Assembly: GCA_035267185.1 (NCBI GenBank)
Contig: DATFLY010000028.1
Coordinates: 1 to 12,124 of the forward strand
Direction of reading: 5' to 3'
DNA length: 12,124 nt
Origin: JAUIBE01 sp035267185
Lineage (GTDB): Bacteria; Pseudomonadota; Gammaproteobacteria; Xanthomonadales; SZUA-36
Below the pieces are notes generated by a model. It saw only the letters and a list, made by a program, of their open reading frames with translations. It ran no database searches and had not been told where the DNA came from. Of the stretch, positions 7,380 to 12,124 are shown in pieces. The translations under genes were made by a program, and so were the position numbers. How positions within the stretch are numbered: the first letter of the stretch is position 1; each line of letters opens with the position of its first letter.

Positions 7380-8024
7380 ATGATAGAAACTTCCATTCAC
7401 TGGATTCCGGACGCCTACTGGCTGCGTCATCACCAACACGCCATCGGCGTCCTGGCCGGCACCATTCTGGCAATCAAGCAGATCCCCTACATCGTCTCAA
7501 TCGTTATCGGACGGACCCGCCCCAACCGCACAAGCTGGGCCATCTGGACAACCCTGGGCGCACTGGCCCTGGCCGCATATATTCAGACCGGAGAGACAGA
7601 TGACCTCTGGATACCAATAGCATTGGTCGTCACAACATTGACCGTCACCCTGCTGGCTATTCGATACGGCTCTGTTGGTGACGGCAGGCTTGACCGACGG
7701 GTGCTGATCTTTGCGGGCGCTGCCATGATGGTTTGGTTCATCAGCGGTTCGGCTGCGCTTGGACTGGCCATGATTCTTATCGCGGATATGGTTGGTACCC
7801 TACCGACGCTGCGTCAATCATACTTACAGCCGGACAGTGAGTATTTACCCGCCTGGTGGGCGTCATTACTGGGCTATACGATCAACCTGTTTGCCGTTGA
7901 ACACTGGTCAGTGTTTCACGCCTCATATCCGGTATACCTGGTGTTATGGAGCCTGTGCATCATTGCCGCAATCCTGATCGGACGTAGACGGCAGCGAAAG
8001 CTGAATGTTGCTGACCAGCCCTGA
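7380..8024 (+). CDS. Multi-pass inner-membrane protein, PQ-loop-like
   Basis: A 214-residue protein from ATG 7380. The frame is open upstream to a GTG at 7281, but that codon lies inside the terminator hairpin and has no ribosome-binding site; a GTG at 7326 is another option. The start is therefore uncertain. About seven hydrophobic segments can be placed at 21-43, 52-68, 76-94, 107-124, 125-141, 157-174 and 183-200. The pattern KQIPYI...GRTRPNRTSWAIW (33-56), then DRRVLIFAG and ADMVGTLPTLRQSYLQP (135-151), resembles the repeated three-helix layout of PQ-loop-like membrane proteins of bacteria, which are mostly uncharacterised; this is from memory of the family. The C-terminus is basic (GRRRQRK) and probably cytoplasmic. 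No substrate can be proposed. It stands alone between the terminator at 7252 and the repeat region. Confidence 0.75.
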   Translation: MIETSIHWIPDAYWLRHHQHAIGVLAGTILAIKQIPYIVSIVIGRTRPNRTSWAIWTTLGALALAAYIQTGETDDLWIPIALVVTTLTVTLLAIRYGSVGDGRLDRRVLIFAGAAMMVWFISGSAALGLAMILIADMVGTLPTLRQSYLQPDSEYLPAWWASLLGYTINLFAVEHWSVFHASYPVYLVLWSLCIIAAILIGRRRQRKLNVADQP

Positions 8025-8078
8025 CCGAGTCCCCGAGTCATGTCCATGACCATCACGATCTTGTACAGTGCCGCAACG

Positions 8079-8190
8079 CTGTCCGCTCGGATGCGTCCGC
8101 AACGGCGTCGGCTCCTGATTTCGACACTTCGTATCTTTCATCACGTCGCCTTTGGCCTGCTTCCCTGACGCATACGGTATTAGAAAGCCC
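8079..8190. repeat. 112-bp direct repeat, copy 1
   Basis: Matches 8318-8429 at an offset of 239 bp with three mismatches (one in GACACTTCG/GACACCTCG, one in GCCTTTGG/GCCTTAGG, one in GCTTCCC/GCGTCCC) and no gaps. It has internal pairing potential: ATGCGTC (8091-8097) can pair with GACGCAT (8167-8173) near the other end. The hairpin TGCGTC-CCT-GACGCA seen in copy 2 carries one mismatch here. Confidence 0.95.
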
Positions 8191-8294
8191 CGGACTTACC
8201 GTTCATAACACTGATGGTCCGAAAATCACCGATCCACAATCTTTAAAGCGTTTGAAAACGAGTCACTGTGATGAACAGCAAACCCGGGGCTTTC
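8183..8294. repeat. 11-bp inverted repeat spanning the spacer between the direct repeats
   Basis: GAAAGCCCCGG (8183-8193) and CCGGGGCTTTC (8284-8294) are exact reverse complements 90 nt apart. The left arm begins inside the end of direct-repeat copy 1. The enclosed 8194-8283 is AT-richer and has no gene. The arrangement could be the ends of a small element or a large stem-loop; a transcriptional role is possible but not shown. Confidence 0.7.
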
Positions 8295-8317
8295 GAAAAC
8301 ACGCAAAACAGACTTCC

Positions 8318-8429
8318 CTGTCCGCTCGGATGCGTCCGCAACGGCGTCGGCTCCTGATTTCGACACCTCGTATCTTTCATCACGTCGCCTTAGGCCTGCG
8401 TCCCTGACGCATACGGTATTAGAAAGCCC
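8318..8429. repeat. 112-bp direct repeat, copy 2
   Basis: Near-identical to 8079-8190. It contains a perfect hairpin TGCGTC-CCT-GACGCA near its right end, and its last bases GAAAGCCC lie 5 nt from the kinase stop codon. Identity this high in non-coding DNA suggests recent duplication, or a member of a dispersed intergenic repeat family. Confidence 0.95.
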
Positions 8430-8434
8430 AGGGT

Positions 8435-10834
8435 TCACTGTTCTGGAAGGTGCGTGCGGTCGGTTTGAAGATTGCTTAAAAGAAGATTGTTTTCTTCAAC
8501 CCTGTCCTCGTAACCGGCTTCATCTTCCAGAACTACAATTGACCGCCGCCAGCTTCTCTCAGCGCTCTCCACATCACCAGTGGCAAGAAACGCCTTGCCC
8601 ATATTCAACAGGGTGACGCCCACATTGGGGTGATCAGGGCCCAGGGTCGGCTCCCAGTTGCTCAGGGCACTTTGGTAAAGGGGCAAAGCCTCTTCGGGCT
8701 GTCCTTGTTCGACCAGTAGCCGGGCGAGATTGTGATAGGCATATCCCAACTCCCAGTGCGGCTCTTCGGTTGTAGCCATCCGTCTGGCAAGCACTTCACG
8801 TGATATCGTCTCCGCTTCTTCGAGGCTGCCCTGGCGACGTAGCGCAACTGCAAGCGAACCGCGGGTGACCAGCAAATCCGGATCGTTTGGTCCATGGATC
8901 ACTTCACCCAACCTGATTACTTCTCGATAGGTTTCCACTGCGGCATCGTTCTGACCAAGTCGACTCTGCAACCATGCAAGATTATGCAAAGCCGTAAGTG
9001 TCCGTTTGTCCCGCTCGCCGGCATGCTGCATCAGGCGGTTTACTGCCCCCCGCTTCCATGGTTCAGCTTCCTCGTAACGCCCCTGCCCCGAAATGGCGGT
9101 TCCCAGGCGATCCATGGCCTCGCCGACCGCAGCTTCATCAAGAGGATCGGCCGCCTCGCGGATGGAAAGAGATTGTCGTGCCAGCGACTCCGCGGCTTCC
9201 AGGTTGCCGCGGTTTTCCTCGAGTAGCGACAGGTCGTGTAACACTGCCGAGACTGCCGGATGCGTTTCGGAAAGAGTTTCGGTCTGAACTTCTCGCGCAT
9301 GGCTGAGTATTTCAAAGGCAATGTCATTCTCACCCAATGACAGGTAGATAGAGCCCAGCTCACTCAAGAGCTGACCCTGGACTTCCGGGTGATCCGCCAG
9401 CTCGTCGATACGCGCCCTGCCCGCTTCCAGGATTTCTCGAACCCCGTATTTTTCACCACTGGTCTGCCGCGGGTCTGATGCAGCGAACATCTCTCGCAAA
9501 AACTCGATGACCGCCGCGCTTTTATTTGCCTCTATTCGAGTCTGTTCCAGTGCACGGCGAGCTTCAGCCGCGGACAGCAATGCCATGACCAGTGCCCCAA
9601 TCACAGCGAAGATCGCAATACCAGCAGTGACCGACTCCCAGCGATGCCGGGAAAGAAATTTTTTGATCCTGTAGCTGCGGCTGTCCGGCTGTGCACGCAC
9701 AGGCAGACCGTCCAGGTAATTTTGAATATCAACCGCCAGGGCACGTGCAGAGGAATACCGGCGTACGGGCTCCTTGGCCAGCGATTTCAGGATGATGGTA
9801 TCGAGATCACCTCTGAGGCTTCGAGCCCAGGGAATATCAGACTGGCTCCCGGCTTCAACACTTGGGGAAGTCGGCATGGTCTGGCAGATTTGCCTGATCA
9901 CCTCATCGTGAGCAGTGCCCTGAAAATCGAACGCACGCGTGCCACTGAGCAGCTCGTAAAGCAGCAAACCCAGTGCATAAACGTCGGTTGCGGTTGTCAG
10001 TGGTTCTCCCCTGACCTGCTCGGGAGCGGCAAACTCAGGCGTCATGAGTGGCGTTTGCGTCTCAGCCAGTGCCGATTCTTCAGAAAGCGCTGTTGCAATG
10101 CCGAAATCCAGCAACTTCACCTGGCCCGATTCTGAAACCAGGATGTTGGCTGGCTTGATGTCCCGATGGATCAGCAGATTTTGATGGGCAAACTGCACCG
10201 CTTCGCAAACCGTCAGGAACAAGTTCAGTCGTTCCTCAAGATCCAGGCCGTGATCCGTGCAATATTCATTGATGGGTTTGCCGTCGACATATTCCATGAC
10301 GAGGAAGGGACGACCGCCATCAGCGAGCTGATCACCGTCCCATATTCCCCCATCGATGAGGCGTGCAATATTGGGATGTTCGAGACGCGCCAGGATCTGA
10401 CGTTCTTCAAGAAACCGGGCCCGTCGTTCGGCTGTATCGATGAACCGATGCGCCAGTTTGATTGCGACAGTCTGGTCAAAATCACCCTCGTCCCGGCGCG
10501 CCTGGAACACTTCGCCCATGCCGCCTCGGGCAATCTTGCGAACTATGCGATAACGGCCAATACGCTGCTCATTTTCAATGTCTGCCCCGAGGCTGGCATC
10601 CAGCCAGGCGCCAGCCTTGTCCACCGCGCCTTTTCCCAGAAACTCGTTGGCCTTGGTATCTGCAGCCAGGAGACTTTCAACTTCAGCCCGTAAACCAGCA
10701 TCATGGCAGTTTTGATCCAGCCACCTGGTTTGCTCTGTTTCGGACCAGTCCCAGATCTTGTCCAGAATCTCACACGCGGCATCAAGACTGGGCTCTGGTC
10801 CGGCGCCTGAGGTGTGTGGCTTTTTTTCGCTCAC
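8435..10834 (-). CDS. Transmembrane Ser/Thr protein kinase with C-terminal TPR repeats
   Basis: A 799-residue protein starting at a GTG that overlaps the sigma-factor stop codon (GTGA, 4 bp) without its own clear ribosome-binding site, so translation is probably coupled. Residues 1-90 are a helical leader. The Hanks-type kinase domain (about 95-375) shows the glycine loop ARGGMGEVF (102-110), VAIK with K126, HRDIKPANIL with D225 and N230, DFG (243-245), an activation segment with T261 and T265, and APEQVRGE (270-277); it looks active. One membrane segment at about 403-421 is followed by some seven TPR-like repeats of about 42 residues (roughly 470-780), for example LTALHNLAWLQSRLGQNDAA. The TPR part would be periplasmic and the kinase cytoplasmic. 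In Xanthomonas citri and Vibrio parahaemolyticus a kinase of this type phosphorylates and activates its neighbouring ECF43-type sigma factor; the same role is inferred here. Confidence 0.95.
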   Translation of the reverse strand: MSEKKPHTSGAGPEPSLDAACEILDKIWDWSETEQTRWLDQNCHDAGLRAEVESLLAADTKANEFLGKGAVDKAGAWLDASLGADIENEQRIGRYRIVRKIARGGMGEVFQARRDEGDFDQTVAIKLAHRFIDTAERRARFLEERQILARLEHPNIARLIDGGIWDGDQLADGGRPFLVMEYVDGKPINEYCTDHGLDLEERLNLFLTVCEAVQFAHQNLLIHRDIKPANILVSESGQVKLLDFGIATALSEESALAETQTPLMTPEFAAPEQVRGEPLTTATDVYALGLLLYELLSGTRAFDFQGTAHDEVIRQICQTMPTSPSVEAGSQSDIPWARSLRGDLDTIILKSLAKEPVRRYSSARALAVDIQNYLDGLPVRAQPDSRSYRIKKFLSRHRWESVTAGIAIFAVIGALVMALLSAAEARRALEQTRIEANKSAAVIEFLREMFAASDPRQTSGEKYGVREILEAGRARIDELADHPEVQGQLLSELGSIYLSLGENDIAFEILSHAREVQTETLSETHPAVSAVLHDLSLLEENRGNLEAAESLARQSLSIREAADPLDEAAVGEAMDRLGTAISGQGRYEEAEPWKRGAVNRLMQHAGERDKRTLTALHNLAWLQSRLGQNDAAVETYREVIRLGEVIHGPNDPDLLVTRGSLAVALRRQGSLEEAETISREVLARRMATTEEPHWELGYAYHNLARLLVEQGQPEEALPLYQSALSNWEPTLGPDHPNVGVTLLNMGKAFLATGDVESAERSWRRSIVVLEDEAGYEDRVEENNLLLSNLQTDRTHLPEQ

Positions 10835-11400
10835 GTTGAAGTGGGAAATGAAGGCTGACTCATTTCGCGGTGCAACCAGGCACGTGCAACCCGCCAGTCC
10901 CGCTTCACGGTCCTGGGAGAAATTGATACAGCTTCAGCCGTTTCTTCCACTGTCAAACCGGCAAAAAAGCGGCACTCCACTACTTTTGCCAGGCGCTGGT
11001 TCTGCGCCTGCAAACGATTCAGCGCCTCGTCAAGAGACAGCAGCTCGGCACTGACTTCATCTATGGATACGCGATTTTCATCCAGTTCGAAATGGGTAAC
11101 TCCGGAGCCCCTTTTTTGCGCCCCACGGCGGCGAGCCTCTGAAATCATGATATGGCGCATGGCTTGTGCAGCCACGGCAAAGAAATGCCCACGATTCTCG
11201 CTTGGGAAATTCGGCGTGTCGACAATTTTCAGATAGGCCTCGTGCACCAGGGCGGTGGTCGAAATGGTCCTGGGGCCATATTCCTTTCGCATCTGGCGAT
11301 GGGCCATCGAGCGCAACTGTTCATAAACCACGGGCGCAAGCTGCTCCAGCGCTTCTTTGTCGCCTGATCCTGCTGCTTTCAGTAACCCCGTTACATCCAT
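10831..11400 (-). CDS. ECF-like sigma factor, cognate to the downstream Ser/Thr kinase
   Basis: A 189-residue protein of the Sigma70_ECF type (PF07638-like). The start ATG at 11400 has AGGAG 8 nt upstream; an ATG at 11406 is only 2 nt from that AGGAG, and an upstream ATG at 11445 would add 15 unmatched residues. Region 2 spans about 1-95 with YEQLRSMAHRQMRKE and STTALVHEAYLKI (47-59). Region 4 lies at about 122-178 with LSLDEALNRL, VVECRFFAGLTVEETAEAVSISPRTVKRDWRVARAWL, the last being the -35 recognition helix-turn-helix. Where most ECF factors carry acidic residues (DDLVQE-like), this one has S-T-T-A-L-V-H-E, with Thr48/Thr49 that could be phosphorylated. No anti-sigma gene is adjacent; the overlapping kinase gene takes that place. 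Targets are unknown. Confidence 0.92.
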   Translation of the reverse strand: MDVTGLLKAAGSGDKEALEQLAPVVYEQLRSMAHRQMRKEYGPRTISTTALVHEAYLKIVDTPNFPSENRGHFFAVAAQAMRHIMISEARRRGAQKRGSGVTHFELDENRVSIDEVSAELLSLDEALNRLQAQNQRLAKVVECRFFAGLTVEETAEAVSISPRTVKRDWRVARAWLHREMSQPSFPTST

Positions 11401-11406
11401 GTCCAT

Positions 11407-11423
11407 CACTCCTGTGGGGAGTG
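11407..11423 (-). promoter_or_regulatory. Hairpin covering the ribosome-binding site of the sigma-factor gene
   Basis: On the minus strand CACTCC (11423-11418), loop CCACA, then GGAGTG (11412-11407) form a perfect 6-bp stem. The AGGAG used by the start at 11400 lies in the loop edge and 3' arm, so the structure could hold it closed and lower translation. It is a short stem; effect inferred. Confidence 0.45.
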
Positions 11424-11648
11424 TGTCATAGGCGAGCCAGCACACTCAAGAGCCCAGACAACGAAGTTCGCGGCACGGGCGTATCCGTCGTATTAATTCG
11501 CACCGTCCTGCGCAGGAATAACACAGGTTTTTGACCAGGGAGCGAGTGGCGAGAACAGAAAGTAGACTTGACCTTACAATTATTGATATCGGAAGTCATC
11601 GAGACATGGATGTCCCGGACTTAACACCCCCTTCAACCCACTCCATCC

Positions 11649-11764
11649 AACCTTACGAAACGGTAATGTTCTCGCATTCTTTCGGAAAGGTGGACTCCTC
11701 AATACTGCACCTGTCGTCGAGATCAAGGGTGAAATCGACATCAGATAAAACAGGAGTCCAATTC
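11649..11764 (+). promoter_or_regulatory. Duplicated upstream control region, copy B
   Basis: Counterpart of 4889-5005. It has the same order and spacing of the inverted repeat, CGGAAAGG (11683-11690), the 19-nt identical block (11701-11719), GTGAAATCGACATCA and AGGAG (11752-11756) 8 nt before the ATG. Differences are scattered, and many fall between the conserved blocks, which points to selection on the blocks. Confidence 0.85.
11650..11669. promoter_or_regulatory. Inverted repeat ACnTTAC-N6-GTAAnGT, candidate response-regulator site (copy B)
   Basis: ACCTTAC (11650-11656) and GTAATGT (11663-11669) with a 6-nt spacer that differs from copy A (GAAACG versus CAATCT), while both arms are identical to copy A. 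It ends 95 nt before the LPMO start; copy A ends 96 nt before its gene. Arms kept and spacer changed is the pattern expected of a protein-binding site. Confidence 0.6.
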
Positions 11765-12124
11765 ATGAAAAAACACACGAAAAATCCAGGAAAGCACCAT
11801 CGTCGGCCCGTGGTTTCCGGAATATCTATACTTCCCACGTCGGCCGATGCCCCTGGTAAATCGCAGGATGCTCAAAAGGTTGTGAAGTCATTTCTGCTTT
11901 TACCAGCAGCGATCACCTTTGCCGTCAGCGGAATGTGGACTGGGCCTTTGCAGGCACACGGCACCATGCACACACCAGCCAGCCGGATCTGGTTGTGCCG
12001 ATTTGCAGATAACCCGGAAAATCCCCAGGATCCGGCCTGTGCAGCTGCTGTGACTGCTGCCGGGTCATCGCAATTTCTTTATGACTGGGCAGGCGTTCGC
12101 CAGGGTGATGCCAATGGGCAGCAC
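11765..12124 (+). CDS. Partial AA10 lytic polysaccharide monooxygenase, cut by the right edge
   Basis: 120 codons are open to the window end. The mature protein should begin at H65 after LQA: HGTMHTPASRIWLC is the classic AA10 start, in which the N-terminal histidine becomes part of the copper-binding histidine brace. C74 and C87 match the early disulfide region, and FLYDWAGVRQGDANGQH (104-120) matches the family text at this position. The second brace histidine lies beyond the window. AA10 enzymes cleave chitin or cellulose oxidatively outside the cell. The leader is unusually long: residues 41-64 (KSFLLLPAAITFAVSGMW...) look like a complete signal peptide, while 1-31 resemble a decayed signal peptide related to that of the protein at 5006. 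ATG 11765 has AGGAG at 8 nt; a GTG at 11882 (codon 40) is a possible alternative start. Substrate cannot be told from this part. Confidence 0.9.
   Translation, partial: MKKHTKNPGKHHRRPVVSGISILPTSADAPGKSQDAQKVVKSFLLLPAAITFAVSGMWTGPLQAHGTMHTPASRIWLCRFADNPENPQDPACAAAVTAAGSSQFLYDWAGVRQGDANGQH

Larger units (their letters stand above)
8025..8434. other. Gene-free repeat region between convergent genes
   Basis: These 410 bp separate the stop codons of the membrane-protein gene and the Ser/Thr-kinase gene. No convincing gene is seen. The region holds two 112-bp direct repeats (8079-8190 and 8318-8429), a 127-bp spacer between them, and an 11-bp inverted repeat. The second repeat ends 5 nt before the kinase stop codon. 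No standard terminator with a T-run is seen for either gene, so the repeats may serve as the 3' ends of both transcripts. Confidence 0.7.
11424..11764. other. Divergent intergenic region between the sigma-factor and LPMO genes
   Basis: Its right third is control-region copy B (11649-11764). The rest holds no gene. Visible small elements are the palindrome CCTGCGCAGG (11511-11520), a lone ACCTTAC half-site (11571-11577) identical to one arm of the conserved inverted repeat, and a 12-bp inverted repeat GACAT-GG-ATGTC (11603-11614). No convincing promoter for the sigma factor was found. Confidence 0.5.

Noticed and set aside
8079..8429. CRISPR array, integron attC sites or insertion-sequence ends
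   Set aside because: Only two units of 112 bp with a 127-bp spacer, no cas genes, no attC core pattern, no transposase or integrase gene in the window.
7944..8438. Small minus-strand frames over the direct repeats (66 and 70 codons)
   Set aside because: They read the two repeat copies in different frames, one runs into the membrane-protein gene, and no ribosome-binding site was found; the repeat is better viewed as non-coding.
9644..10693. Plus-strand open frames of 163 and 175 codons opposite the Ser/Thr kinase
   Set aside because: The kinase frame has all catalytic motifs intact; the antisense frames are low-complexity shadows.
11401..11445. Upstream starts of the sigma factor at 11445 and 11406
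   Set aside because: The longer form adds residues not matching the family, and 11406 is too close to the AGGAG; 11400 has the usual spacing.

Overview
The window looks like chromosomal DNA of a free-living gammaproteobacterium. The basis is moderate GC with alternative start codons, an OmpR-type two-component pair, a TPR-bearing Ser/Thr kinase coupled to an ECF sigma factor (a pairing well known in Xanthomonadales and Vibrio), and a chitin/cellulose-type lytic polysaccharide monooxygenase. The exact genus cannot be read from the sequence. Eight protein genes are supported; two of them run off the window edges.

Left part (1-4805, all minus strand): a partial secreted protein of unknown function cut by the left edge, a secreted nucleoside-hydrolase-like protein, a sensor histidine kinase and its OmpR/CusR-like response regulator. 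Regulator and kinase overlap by 4 bp. The hydrolase follows 73 bp after the kinase and may be read from the same transcript.

Middle (4806-8024, plus strand): divergent from the regulator lies a large exported protein of 740 residues. It has an Ig/FN3-like N-terminal region, a long helical middle with a coiled coil, and a C-terminal bulb-type (GNA-like) lectin domain. It ends at a strong Rho-independent terminator. A multi-pass PQ-loop-like membrane protein follows.

Right part: a 410-bp gene-free stretch (8025-8434) carries two nearly identical 112-bp direct repeats. Beyond it, on the minus strand, an ECF-like sigma factor and a transmembrane Ser/Thr kinase with TPR repeats form a translationally coupled pair. 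Divergent from the sigma factor, at the right edge, starts an AA10 lytic polysaccharide monooxygenase (LPMO) cut by the window end.

The most interesting signal is not a gene. The about 120 bp in front of the lectin protein gene and in front of the LPMO gene, 6.6 kb apart, are clearly related copies. Both carry the perfect inverted repeat ACnTTAC-N6-GTAAnGT at the same distance (95-96 nt) from the start codon, and both share a 19-nt identical block. The inverted-repeat core resembles the box I recall for E. coli CusR/HprR, and a CusR-like regulator gene is the divergent neighbour of the first copy. This suggests, as inference, a small two-component regulon controlling exported carbohydrate-active proteins, one of which is a copper enzyme.
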